NCBI GenBank assembly: GCA_012103505.1
Contig: WLWP01000001.1
Coordinates: 2,356,001-2,420,000, forward strand
Source: Pseudomonadales bacterium
GTDB taxonomy: Bacteria > Pseudomonadota > Gammaproteobacteria > Pseudomonadales > Azotimanducaceae
Length of the DNA: 64,000 nucleotides
Direction: 5' to 3'
The notes under the pieces were generated by a model. That model saw only the letters and a program-made list of their open reading frames with translations, did no database searches and was not told where the DNA came from. The position numbers and the translations under genes are program-made. Shown here in pieces: positions 52,732 to 61,743 of the stretch; within the stretch, counting starts at the first letter, position 1, and each line of letters begins with the position of its first letter.

Positions 52732-54111
52732 ATGTCTTTGGATATCTACCAGCCATCTGACCCATCACTCGCACCGGGTGAAGCACGGTGCCCAGGTCCG
52801 AGCGCACAAGACATCATCGCCCGTGATGGCGACCAACCCCCAGCGCCACTGCTGGCAAGCGCGTACGAGTACCTCGGCAATGACGACATTTCCTGGTCGC
52901 GATACACCTCCCAGGCTTTCCACGACCTAGAAATGGAAAAGATGTGGACCAAAACATGGCAATGGGCTTGTCGCGAAGAACACATACCAAATCCAGGCGA
53001 CTACTACGTCTACGACATCGGTCCTTTCTCCGTGATCGTGATTCGCGGAGACGATGACCAGATTCGCGCGTTCGCCAATTCCTGCCCCCATCGAGGCATG
53101 CAGTTTTGTAACTCAGGCGAGCAAGGTAGCGGTAAACAATTTATTCGCTGTCCATTTCACGGCATGTCCTGGCATCTGGACGGCTCGTTACGTGAAATCC
53201 CTTGTCGTTGGGACTTTCCACACATCGACGAGCAGAACTTCAAATTGATAGAAGTGCCCAGTGACTCTTGGGGTGGGTTCGTTTTCATCAATCTCGATCG
53301 CGAAGCTCAAGCTTTGGAAGACTACTTGGAAGTCCTGCCTGAGCACTTCGCCAATTGGCCGCTAGAAGATCGCTACGTTGTGCTGCACACCGAAAAGGTT
53401 TTGCCCGGGAATTGGAAGATGTGCATGGAAGGTTTTATGGAAGCCTTCCATGTATTGGCTACGCATCCTGAAGGCCTGCGCGGTTCTAGCTGGGCGAATA
53501 CGCAATACGATTTGTTTAGCCCCCACGTTTCCCGCTTTTTACAAAACCTATCCAGCGGCAATCCACATTTTGAGCGCGATTACACCGAACAGGAGCTGTT
53601 CGAATTTTTGGGTCACCCTGACGAAACTCTCCCGGAAGACAAAACCGCACGACAAGCACACGCAGACGGACTGCGTGAAAGCTTAGGCGCCGCGATGGAT
53701 GTTGACCTGACCGGCGTATCGAACTCGGAATTGCTCGACAGCATCGAGTACCACGTTTTTCCCAATGCCTGCTTTTTCCCCGGCGTTGTTATCCCTCTTA
53801 TCTACCGCTTCCGTCCGCTAGGCGTCGATAAGTGCATACACGACATCATGATGTTGCAGCCGATCCCCGAGAACGGCGAGCGGCCTGAACCGGCTCCCAG
53901 GGAGCGTCTTGCTATCGACGAGCCATACGTGTCACTTGAGTCTTTTAAAACTAATCGCTTGAGCTATGTGCTAGATCAAGACACTGACAATTTTGAGCGG
54001 CAATGGGCTGGCATCAACGCGTCATTGAAAGGGGCGCAAACTTTAGGCAACTATCAAGAAGCGCGTATTCGACATTTCCACAATACGCTTGATACCTATC
54101 TTTCGGCGTGA
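52732..54111 (+). CDS. Aromatic ring-hydroxylating (Rieske) oxygenase, alpha subunit
   Basis: A 459-residue protein. The Rieske cluster ligands are Cys118-His120 (CPH) and Cys140-His143 (CPFH). The mononuclear iron site lies in EGFMEAFHVLATHPEG near residues 235-250. It would add one or two oxygen atoms to a ring or an alicyclic compound with electrons from a reductase not seen here. GAGGGAA precedes the ATG. A beta-subunit-like NTF2 protein is encoded 7 bp downstream, but a separate reductase and ferredoxin are absent from the window. Confidence 0.93.
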   Translation: MSLDIYQPSDPSLAPGEARCPGPSAQDIIARDGDQPPAPLLASAYEYLGNDDISWSRYTSQAFHDLEMEKMWTKTWQWACREEHIPNPGDYYVYDIGPFSVIVIRGDDDQIRAFANSCPHRGMQFCNSGEQGSGKQFIRCPFHGMSWHLDGSLREIPCRWDFPHIDEQNFKLIEVPSDSWGGFVFINLDREAQALEDYLEVLPEHFANWPLEDRYVVLHTEKVLPGNWKMCMEGFMEAFHVLATHPEGLRGSSWANTQYDLFSPHVSRFLQNLSSGNPHFERDYTEQELFEFLGHPDETLPEDKTARQAHADGLRESLGAAMDVDLTGVSNSELLDSIEYHVFPNACFFPGVVIPLIYRFRPLGVDKCIHDIMMLQPIPENGERPEPAPRERLAIDEPYVSLESFKTNRLSYVLDQDTDNFERQWAGINASLKGAQTLGNYQEARIRHFHNTLDTYLSA

Positions 54112-54118
54112 GACTCCA

Positions 54119-54637
54119 ATGAGCCTTACAATCGAAGAAGTCATCGCCAAACAGGAAATTACCGACCTCGTAGGGCGCTATATGCGAGGTCTAGATCGAC
54201 TAGACAAACCCCTCTTGCGCGCCACCTTCCATGACGATGCCACAACCGACTACGGTTTTTTCAAGGGTGGTCCCGATGAGTTTGTTGAGATGGCGTACAA
54301 TGCGCTGAAAGAACATCTAGCCAATCACCATATGATCGGCCAGGTGAATGTAGAGGTGGATCTGCAAAACGATCGCGCCTTCGGTGAAGTCTATTTCCAA
54401 GCCTTTCATAGGATTGCGACCGACGGCGAAGAACGAGACCTATTTATCTCTGGACGGTACGTTGATCGGTACGAGCGACGGAACGACGAATGGAAGTTCG
54501 CATTTCGCAGCGAAGTCAACGACTGGGCGCGGAATGATCCCGCAACCGACGACTACTTCACGTCCAACCCAAAATCTTTGCGCGGCGGACGGCTCGATGA
54601 CTTCTCTTATGATCGCGAAGAAGTCAGCAATCGATAG
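54119..54637 (+). CDS. NTF2-like (SnoaL-type) protein, possible oxygenase beta subunit
   Basis: A 172-residue protein with the cone-shaped NTF2 fold. IEEVIAKQEITDLVGRYMRGLDRLD at the N-terminus fits SnoaL_4 proteins. Its position directly after the Rieske alpha gene suggests a structural beta subunit or a partner isomerase/dehydratase. Compared with dioxygenase beta subunits the length is normal. ATG 54119 is chosen because it directly follows the upstream stop. Confidence 0.82.
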   Translation: MSLTIEEVIAKQEITDLVGRYMRGLDRLDKPLLRATFHDDATTDYGFFKGGPDEFVEMAYNALKEHLANHHMIGQVNVEVDLQNDRAFGEVYFQAFHRIATDGEERDLFISGRYVDRYERRNDEWKFAFRSEVNDWARNDPATDDYFTSNPKSLRGGRLDDFSYDREEVSNR

Positions 54638-54674
54638 CTGAAGCAAAATTTATCATCACTAACTGGAGCTCAAG

Positions 54675-55355
54675 ATGTACACGCTCTATATCGGCAACAA
54701 AAACTACTCTTCCTGGTCACTTCGGCCGTGGCTTCTACTCACAGAATTACAAATTCCATTTACCGAAGAACTCGTCCCTTTCGACGACGATTCAAGTTAT
54801 GAAAAATTTAGGACTTTTTCTCCATCGGGATTAGTGCCCTGTCTGATAGACCGCGACGAAACCATCTGGGAATCTCTCGCCATCGTCGAATATCTGGCAG
54901 AACGCCACTCGACGATCTGGCCCTACAGTCAGCAAGCCCGAGCCTGGGCGCGATCTGCGACCGCCGAGATGCACGCAGGGTTTAGCAACATCCGTAACGA
55001 CTGTCCCATGACTGTGGGATTGAGGATACGGCTACACTCTCAGTCTGAGGGATTAGTCCATGACATCGCACGCCTAGCAGAGCTCTGGCGACAAGGACTA
55101 ACACGCTTCGGTGGACCTTACTTGGCTGGCAGTCGTTTCACCGCGGTGGATGCCTTTTTTGCGCCGGTTGTATTTCGAATACAGACGTATGGGCTTGAAG
55201 TACCTGCAGATTGCCGTAGCTATGTTGACCTCATGTTGAAGCTTCCTGGCATGTCGTCTTGGAGTGATGCAGCACTCGCCGAATCTTTCCGAGAACCGTC
55301 GCACGAGGATGAAATTCATGCGCTGGGAGCATGGTTGCAGGACTATCGAGCTTGA
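54675..55355 (+). CDS. Glutathione S-transferase
   Basis: A 226-residue protein. The N-terminal thioredoxin fold starts LYIGNKNYSSWSLRPWLLL, with Ser in the glutathione-activating position, and a helical C-terminal domain follows. In ring-degradation clusters, GSTs often isomerise or dehalogenate intermediates. GGAG precedes the ATG. It overlaps the start of the flavin monooxygenase gene. Confidence 0.88.
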   Translation: MYTLYIGNKNYSSWSLRPWLLLTELQIPFTEELVPFDDDSSYEKFRTFSPSGLVPCLIDRDETIWESLAIVEYLAERHSTIWPYSQQARAWARSATAEMHAGFSNIRNDCPMTVGLRIRLHSQSEGLVHDIARLAELWRQGLTRFGGPYLAGSRFTAVDAFFAPVVFRIQTYGLEVPADCRSYVDLMLKLPGMSSWSDAALAESFREPSHEDEIHALGAWLQDYRA

Positions 55356-56845
55356 GCGCGCAGCAGCGCGTAGCCTTGGTTGGCGCCGGTATAGCGGGCA
55401 TGTGCAGTGCTTTGGCCTTATCGCGCAAAGGTTTTTCGGTCGATGTATTCGAACGAGACATTCCACCACCTGACGGTGGCGCCGATCGCGCATTTTTTGA
55501 CTGGAATCGACGTGGCGCTGCACAGTTTCGCCATCCGCACGCTTTCCTCGGTCTCATGTGTAGCCTCTTGGAAGAGCACTACCCTGATCTCTTAGATGAC
55601 TTCTTTGCTGCCGGTGCGCGTAAAGTGTCATTTGATCAAATGGTGCCACCACATCTGCAAGATCAATATCGCCCAGAGGCAGGTGATGAAAAGATGTGGG
55701 TGCTCATGTGCCGTCGAGCAACGATGGAAACGATTTTCCGACGTTACGTCGAAAAACAAGACAACATACGCATCGTCAACACAACCTATGTAACAGGAAT
55801 TCAAACAGAACAGCGCAATGATCAAGTCGCAATAACTGGCCTCGAGCTTACAGACCGTATTGCAGGGAACCAAAAATCTATCTTTCAGGCTGACATTTAC
55901 GTCGACGCAACGGGCCGGGCGAGCAAGTTCGGTCAATGGCTTACCGCGGCCGGTGCCGTCATCGAAGAGGAGCGGGAAGACGCAGAAATTGTCTACTACA
56001 CTCGCCACTATCAGTTAAAGCCTGGTGTTGACGAGCCTGACCGTCATAAAGAGGACCCATCAGCTGGTGACGTCGGCTACATGAAGTACGGTGTCTTCCC
56101 TGGGGATAGCGGTCACTTTGCTCTGATCATCTGCCTCCCCAACGCTGAAACCGAATTACGCGAAGCCGTCAAAGACGAGGATCGATTCGACGCCATTTGT
56201 ATGCAGATACCAGGCCTTGTGCCATGGATCTCGAAAGATAGAGCGGAACCGACAACGCCATCATTTGGTATTGGCGAGATCCATGCTGTGTGGCGCTCCT
56301 TTATCAAAGATGATCAACCACAAGTACTCAATTTCTTTGCTGTTGGCGATGCCAGCGCTCGTACCAACCCTCTCTATGGAAGGGGTTGTAGTACCGGAAT
56401 TCTGCACGCCCACATACTAGCGGACACACTAAGCACCCGCACCGATCCTATAGCTCGCGCCGTCGAATTTCAGAAGCAAACCGTAGAACAAATACGACCT
56501 ATCTACGATGCCAGTCTGAGGGAGGACAAGAACGGAATTCGGCGTGCCGATGTGGTAATGAAGGGTGGGGAGCGAGACCGAGCTGGTTCACTCAAGAAGT
56601 GGTTTGGATTTGCATTTGGCGATGCCTTAGCGGCTGCAGCGCGATACGAGATCCACGTGTTCAGAGGACTAATGCGCACTGTTAACCTCGTAGAAAAACC
56701 CGGTGCGTTTTTGGAAGATTCGAAAATCAGGCGGACGGTTTTCCGATACATGCTGAAAGGTAGAAAGAAAAACGGTCAAGCGCGAGTCCAACGCGGGCCT
56801 AACCGGCAGGAAATGTTGGCCTCTCTGTTATCCGACCAGGAGTAG
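55331..56845 (+). CDS. FAD-dependent monooxygenase-like oxidoreductase
   Basis: A 504-residue flavoprotein. The FAD loop is VALVGAGIAGMCSALAL near residues 14-30, YVDATGRASKFGQWL near residue 195 and NFFAVGDASARTNPLYGRG near residue 335 are second and third FAD contacts, as in class A flavin hydroxylases. No membrane segments. The ATG 55331 overlaps the GST gene by 25 bp; a TTG at 55352 is an alternative. It hydroxylates or dehalogenates a ring substrate; exact reaction unknown. Confidence 0.85.
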   Translation: MVAGLSSLSAQQRVALVGAGIAGMCSALALSRKGFSVDVFERDIPPPDGGADRAFFDWNRRGAAQFRHPHAFLGLMCSLLEEHYPDLLDDFFAAGARKVSFDQMVPPHLQDQYRPEAGDEKMWVLMCRRATMETIFRRYVEKQDNIRIVNTTYVTGIQTEQRNDQVAITGLELTDRIAGNQKSIFQADIYVDATGRASKFGQWLTAAGAVIEEEREDAEIVYYTRHYQLKPGVDEPDRHKEDPSAGDVGYMKYGVFPGDSGHFALIICLPNAETELREAVKDEDRFDAICMQIPGLVPWISKDRAEPTTPSFGIGEIHAVWRSFIKDDQPQVLNFFAVGDASARTNPLYGRGCSTGILHAHILADTLSTRTDPIARAVEFQKQTVEQIRPIYDASLREDKNGIRRADVVMKGGERDRAGSLKKWFGFAFGDALAAAARYEIHVFRGLMRTVNLVEKPGAFLEDSKIRRTVFRYMLKGRKKNGQARVQRGPNRQEMLASLLSDQE

Positions 56846-56902
56846 TAGAGAACAACTGCCACGTCATCACTTCAACCCCGCCTAGTCTAACCACTCGGAT
56901 GG

Positions 56903-56932
56903 GATCGGGACGCGCGCATAGGCGTCCCGATC
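56903..56932. terminator. Strong hairpin between convergent genes
   Basis: GATCGGGACGC and GCGTCCCGATC pair perfectly over 11 bp around an 8-nt loop, between the flavin monooxygenase stop and the MaoC-like stop. Probably a bidirectional transcription terminator. Confidence 0.7.
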
Positions 56933-56939
56933 ATCAATG

Positions 56940-57875
56940 TCAGCCCAATTCTTTGCCTATCGCCGCCGCCTCGTCTGCATACTTGGCATAAGAATCCTTC
57001 ATCGTTGCAGAGTTCAAAATGACCTCCGCGCAAAGCTCCTTCGTGTCGGCATCGAAAACTGAACTCTTTATCCAATTGGATTCTGTACGGCGACTTTCAG
57101 ATAACGCAATAATTTCTCTCTCTAGAAGATAGGGTTGGTCCACGAACAACGGCCCTTTTATCAACTTGATTTCTTGCCCAGCAAACAGCCCAACGGCTGG
57201 TCCTTTCGCTCGAAAGCCAGTATTACCACTAGTGTATTGCGTTAGCACCGAAATCATTTCCATCGGAATGATGGGTCTACCCCACCGGGAATCTTTTGCA
57301 CCCTCTTCCGTGTAGTACGGATGCACCTCTGTTATTGCTGAGAGTTTTTGCGCGAGCGAAAAGGGGTACAAGGCACCCATGTTTTGCTCGAACGCCATCG
57401 ATGCAGATTCCGGATTAGCCGCACCCTTCTGACCAACCGTCACCTCACTGAGTATCACCAGCTTATCCGCCGGGCGAAGTCTGGCCATACGCTGATAGGT
57501 CTCGGTCTCTCCGTAGTCCGGTCCTAGACTTGCCGTACCGGTTAGCACTGGTGTGCCATCGGGTTTCTCCGCACCAATCCTGGTAATTGTGGCACCGTCA
57601 ACAACGGGCTCTACAAAAGCGCGCACCTGCTCGCCTTCAACCACCATATTTTGGTAATGCGCACTAATGCATCCTCGCTCAAAAAAATCGGCACCAAACT
57701 GTTCTTCTAACAAGTGTACGAACTGGCTGAAGTGGGTTGGACCCTCGATCGGCGCACCTGCAAACCCGAGGTCCTCAGCCATTTTGTCATCGTGTATCGA
57801 TAGATGTCCGTCGTACTCTTGAGTACCTAACATCTGCCGTGGGTGACGGAATTCACCGTAAATAAGCTCTGCCAT
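56940..57875 (-). CDS. Double hot-dog (MaoC-like) protein
   Basis: A 311-residue protein. The N-terminal HDDKMAEDLGFAGAPIEGPTHFSQF resembles the hot-dog hydratase motif with Asp and His, and residues 60-130 and 215-300 look like two hot-dog units. MaoC-like proteins hydrate enoyl-CoA, but the catalytic pair is not certain here. A perfect SD (GGAGGGAGGAG) precedes the ATG. Divergent from the frameshifted SDR gene. Confidence 0.75.
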   Translation of the reverse strand: MAELIYGEFRHPRQMLGTQEYDGHLSIHDDKMAEDLGFAGAPIEGPTHFSQFVHLLEEQFGADFFERGCISAHYQNMVVEGEQVRAFVEPVVDGATITRIGAEKPDGTPVLTGTASLGPDYGETETYQRMARLRPADKLVILSEVTVGQKGAANPESASMAFEQNMGALYPFSLAQKLSAITEVHPYYTEEGAKDSRWGRPIIPMEMISVLTQYTSGNTGFRAKGPAVGLFAGQEIKLIKGPLFVDQPYLLEREIIALSESRRTESNWIKSSVFDADTKELCAEVILNSATMKDSYAKYADEAAAIGKELG

Positions 57876-57978
57876 AGTCTCCTCCCTCCAATTTTAACTT
57901 CACGCAAAGAACTCAAATAATAGCGCGGATGCATTACCATGTGCGGCTCAGTTTTTTGCGCTCAGGAGGGCATCAGTC

Positions 57979-58781
57979 ATGAAAGATCTACAAAATTTAT
58001 TCTCAGTCGAAGGCAAGGTCGTGGTCGTGACAGGCGGATCACGCGGTATAGGTGAAATGATTGCCGCCGGTTTCTTGGCAAACGGCGCAAAAGTCTACAT
58101 CAGCTCTCGCAAGGCTGATGCGTGTGATGCAGCAGCAGAACGGTTGCAGAAGGAAATTGGTGGCGAGTGCACTCTATACCAGCTGATATGTCTAAATTGG
58201 ACGGGATCAAAAACTTCTGTGCCGAGTTTAAGTCGCGTGAAGACAAATTGGACGTGCTTATTAATAACGCCGGTGTAGCTTGGGGGGCACCGCTTGAAGA
58301 GTTCCCAGAAGCCGGTTGGGACAAGGTGATGGACACTAACGTGAAAGGACCGTTCTTTCTCACCCAACAGCTACTCTCTCACCTTGAAGCAGCAACCACG
58401 TTTGAAGAGCCCGCTCGCGTTATCAATGTAGGTTCGATAGATGGCATCAAGACGCCTGTCTTCGATAATTTTTCCTACGGTCCTTCAAAAGCCGCCATTC
58501 ATCATATGACCCGAGTGCTCGCTGCGCATTTGATCAAACGAAACATCATCGTCAACGGGATCGCACCCGGCCCATTCCCAACCTGGATGCTCTCTACTGG
58601 CGTTGGTGGTGGCGGCGATACTGAAAACACTGATTGGGATGCTGTTGGCAAAAGCAATCCACGAGGGCGGGTAGGCTCAGCTCCCGACATCGCAGGCCTC
58701 GCCATCTTTTTGGCTTCGAAGGCGAGCGGCTTCACCGTCGGTGAAATCATTACCTGTGACGGCGGCTCGGTGGTCTCCTAG
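57979..58781 (+). pseudogene. SDR family oxidoreductase, frameshifted
   Basis: The N-terminal half (57979 to about 58170) holds GGSRGIGEM near residue 17. The C-terminal half (from about 58170, other frame) has NNAGV, NVGSIDG and YGPSK. Codons read to GEC and then need one extra base at 58168-58172 to continue with HSIPADMSKLDG, a smooth SDR sequence. Joined, the protein is about 267 residues, the normal length. A single base is missing, so this is either a real loss of function or a sequencing/assembly error. AGGAGG precedes the ATG. Confidence 0.88.
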
Positions 58782-58814
58782 ACCGCCCGACCTCTCTAAT
58801 CAAATGGCGTTTGA

Positions 58815-60134
58815 CTACGCTGGAGCGGGAACCTCCCCTCCAGCGTTCAGCGCCTCAGTTTCCTCTAGGTCTTTCCGCAACATAGTCGCACCCCAAAAAT
58901 AATGCACGGCCGCCCAAATATTGGCCAGCACCGCAAGACACAAAGCGTAGCGCAAAGAAGAAACACCGTAAGTCGGTTCTAACGCGTCAGAGAACACTCC
59001 AACCACGTATGGACCCAGACCCATGCCAATTATGTTGAGCATGAACAGCAACAATGCCGAGGCAACGGCCCGCATCCTTAGACTCACAAGCCCCTGCGTC
59101 ATCGCAAAAGACGGGCCAAGATACATGCCGCCTAGAATCGACACCATAAAGAGACACGGAATCACCGCGTATAAACCACCGTAGAGATAGGCGACAAATT
59201 GAAACGGCACCATCACGAGCGTCGCGATGCCTGACACCCACATGTACCAACGCCGGTCGTCATAACGTTTGGAAAGCTGGTCGCCGAGATATCCACCACC
59301 AAAAGTACCAATAGCACCAATTCCAGCGATCAGCGCCAACCAAGACCCCACTTCTGTAATCGGCATCTCATGGCTTCGTATCAAGAACGGCGCGTTCCAA
59401 ATCCCAGCCCCGTAACCCACAAAGGCATGCAAGCCCGCGGCGAAGCTGATGTGGCGAAACGATCGCTTCGCCCACAAAAATTTGCGCACTTCCGTCATCG
59501 AAGGCGCGCTGCTGGCAGCTTCCTCAGCAGTCGGTTGAACTTTTTCCGACATGCCACGTGGCGGTTCTTTAAGCGTCGCCAGCAATAGAAACGCGATCAA
59601 GATCCCGGGTACGCCAACCAGATAAAAAGTCATCCGCCAGCCAAGTTCTTCTGCGCCCCAGCCCCCTACAAAATTGCCGACCATTGAGCCGATTGGGATC
59701 CCAAGTGCATAGATGGACAATGCGGTGGCCCGCGTTTCGATCGGGAAATAGTCCGAAATGAGAGAATGCGAAGGTGGACTCGCGCCCGCCTCGCCCACGC
59801 CGACGCCAATACGGGCGATAAGCAACGTCCAGAAGCCGCTCGCCATACCGCAAACGGCGGTCATTGCGCTCCAAATGATCATCGAGATAGAAAGTACTTT
59901 TACTCGACTCCAACGGTCGGCCAGCGCGGCAATTGGGATACCCAACGTTGCGTAAAACAACGCAAATGCCAGCCCACCCAAAAGTCCGAGCTGGGTATCA
60001 CTTAGCTCTAATTCTAATTTTATGGGCTCAAGCAATATCGCAAGGATCGAGCGATCCACAAAGTTGACGACATAACCTAGTAACAGAACACCTAATGCGT
60101 ACTTGCGATAACGCGGGGAATATACTTCAGCCAT
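58815..60134 (-). CDS. MFS transporter (spinster-like)
   Basis: A 439-residue protein with about 12 hydrophobic helices. NFVDRSILAILLEPIKLEL at residues 24-42 and DRWSRVKVL near residue 72 match spinster-type/GlpT-like carriers common in catabolic clusters of these bacteria. Likely imports the substrate of the linked GldA-TauD-ACAD-GST genes. Starts 5 bp after the GST stop. Confidence 0.9.
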   Translation of the reverse strand: MAEVYSPRYRKYALGVLLLGYVVNFVDRSILAILLEPIKLELELSDTQLGLLGGLAFALFYATLGIPIAALADRWSRVKVLSISMIIWSAMTAVCGMASGFWTLLIARIGVGVGEAGASPPSHSLISDYFPIETRATALSIYALGIPIGSMVGNFVGGWGAEELGWRMTFYLVGVPGILIAFLLLATLKEPPRGMSEKVQPTAEEAASSAPSMTEVRKFLWAKRSFRHISFAAGLHAFVGYGAGIWNAPFLIRSHEMPITEVGSWLALIAGIGAIGTFGGGYLGDQLSKRYDDRRWYMWVSGIATLVMVPFQFVAYLYGGLYAVIPCLFMVSILGGMYLGPSFAMTQGLVSLRMRAVASALLLFMLNIIGMGLGPYVVGVFSDALEPTYGVSSLRYALCLAVLANIWAAVHYFWGATMLRKDLEETEALNAGGEVPAPA

Positions 60135-60139
60135 TGCGC

Positions 60140-60778
60140 TTAAGCTTTAGCACTATCGCGAGCAGACACCGCTTCATGCCAGCGCCTCACATTGGCACAA
60201 CTATCTGGGATCGGCATGCGCGCAGCACCCGCGGCAAAGTCAATCGTACAGAGCGCCGTTATGTCGGCAATCGTGAAGTTGTCCCCAGCAATGTACTGCT
60301 GATCTGAAAGCTCATCGTTCAGGCGGTTGTAGAATCTTTCCAAAGACGCTTTTCCGCGCTCAGCCAACTCATTTATGGCTGGCACATCACCAACATTGCC
60401 ACCAAGACCACGCGAAGCAAATCCCGGAAACGAGTTACGAAAGGCCTCCATCGCAGGTAACAACCCATCCCACTCCATATGGCGTTGACGCGACTCTACC
60501 TGTGCCTTGCTCACTGCATCAGTCCCCATAAGCGCAGGTTCAGGATGGCTCTCTTCGATATATCGACAAATCGCAACAGTCTCATCAATCACGGTGCCAT
60601 CATCCAACTGCAGGGTTGGCATCATGCCTCTTGGATTGATGCTCAAAAATTCGTCTGTCAGATTGTCGCCCTTGACGATATTGAGTTCTACTTTTTCGCA
60701 GTCCACACCTTTCTCAGCCATAAAAATCCGTACCCGCCTCGGATTAGGTGCCCCATTTGTATCGAATAACTTCATCAT
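60140..60778 (-). CDS. Glutathione S-transferase
   Basis: A 212-residue protein. MKLFDTNGAPNPRRVRIFMAEKG at the N-terminus and NPRGMMPTLQLDDG near residue 53 fit the N-terminal thioredoxin fold with Asn in the active position; a helical domain follows. Two ATG codons in a row (60778 and 60775); AGGAGGG directly precedes them, which favours the second. Its 5' leader consists of a 15-bp tandem repeat array. Confidence 0.88.
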   Translation of the reverse strand: MMKLFDTNGAPNPRRVRIFMAEKGVDCEKVELNIVKGDNLTDEFLSINPRGMMPTLQLDDGTVIDETVAICRYIEESHPEPALMGTDAVSKAQVESRQRHMEWDGLLPAMEAFRNSFPGFASRGLGGNVGDVPAINELAERGKASLERFYNRLNDELSDQQYIAGDNFTIADITALCTIDFAAGAARMPIPDSCANVRRWHEAVSARDSAKA

Positions 60779-60780
60779 CC

Positions 60781-60900
60781 CTCCTCTTTAATTCCGTCTC
60801 TTTAACTCCGGTCTCTTTAACTCCAGTCTCTTTATTTACGGCCTCTCTATTTACGGCCTCTCTATTTACGGCCTCTCTATTTACGGCCTCTATGTTCGCA
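60781..60900. repeat. 15-bp tandem repeat, about 8 copies, upstream of the GST start
   Basis: Units shift gradually from GTCTCTTTAACTCCG (near the GST gene) to GCCTCTCTATTTACG (three perfect copies at 60841-60885). On the minus strand the units carry AGAGAGGC or AAAGAGAC, similar to a ribosome-binding site. The array fills the gap between the short acyl-CoA-dehydrogenase-like gene and the GST gene. Confidence 0.93.
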
Positions 60901-60936
60901 ACCTATTTAGGTTACAGCCTCTTCTCAAACTCGCGC

Positions 60937-61743
60937 TTATTTTTGCGCGTACATCGCGATTAGTTTGTAATCGCGACGCCACAGATCAATATCTCCGCAC
61001 ACATCTTCCCGCAAGTGCCGCAACAAGCTCTGCACACCACGATCAAACTCAACCATGTCACTATGTTCGCGCGACACTTCATCTCGGCTCGATATCTTAG
61101 ACGCCATTTCGAGTAACAGTTCCACGTCCGCTCGCTCGCCAGGAAAACGTTGCCACGTAGAGGCTAAAAAGGCGGAATAGATATAGAGCACTTCGCAAGG
61201 CCCAAAACCTGGGACAAGCCTCGTATCCAGCTCGCTCCCAGACACGAGTCTTGTGTCAGAAAAATGTGCGCTACCTTGACTCAAGTCTGGCAGCATTCGC
61301 CCTGCAGGACGGGTCTCTATCTCCACATTGGGATGGTCACTAGACACGGCAAAAAATTGCTTACCTCCGCCTCGACCGGCGCTAATAATAATCTCGTCAC
61401 AGTTAGCACTAGCCGCGACCCATGTTTTGCTACCATTAATAACCGGACCATCCTTGGATGCCTGCCAAGTAACCCCCGGCAAAGGATCATTCTCGCTGCG
61501 GTCTTCAGACACAGCAAACGCCGCCCATCCGGTAAATTTCTCTTCCGGGAAAATGTGCCGAATCGCACCTTGATAACCAGCGATGAAAACCCAGGCAAAC
61601 CGATCTGCTAGGGCACCCCCAACGACCGACATCGCAAAGGGAGACAGTTCTGCACATTGCTCGAGCCAAATCAGTTTGTAAGCCGCCTCGTCAGCAACCG
61701 GATCACTCGCCTCCACAGCTCCTAGCAGTTCAACGGGGTGCAT
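60937..61743 (-). CDS. Short acyl-CoA dehydrogenase-like protein
   Basis: A 268-residue protein. GWAAFAVSEDRSENDP near residue 72 and VINGSKTWVAAS near residue 100 are the flavin/substrate contacts of acyl-CoA dehydrogenases, and SQGSAHFSDTRL near 155 ends the middle domain. Classical enzymes are ~380 residues, so most of the C-terminal helical domain seems missing or diverged. It may be inactive, act with another subunit, or be a relic. The ATG overlaps the TauD-type gene by 14 bp. Confidence 0.7.
   Translation of the reverse strand: MHPVELLGAVEASDPVADEAAYKLIWLEQCAELSPFAMSVVGGALADRFAWVFIAGYQGAIRHIFPEEKFTGWAAFAVSEDRSENDPLPGVTWQASKDGPVINGSKTWVAASANCDEIIISAGRGGGKQFFAVSSDHPNVEIETRPAGRMLPDLSQGSAHFSDTRLVSGSELDTRLVPGFGPCEVLYIYSAFLASTWQRFPGERADVELLLEMASKISSRDEVSREHSDMVEFDRGVQSLLRHLREDVCGDIDLWRRDYKLIAMYAQK

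Noticed and set aside
60748-60963. Plus-strand frame with SLFTA repeats as a gene
   Set aside because: It is the translation of the 15-bp array; no SD and no similarity to any protein.
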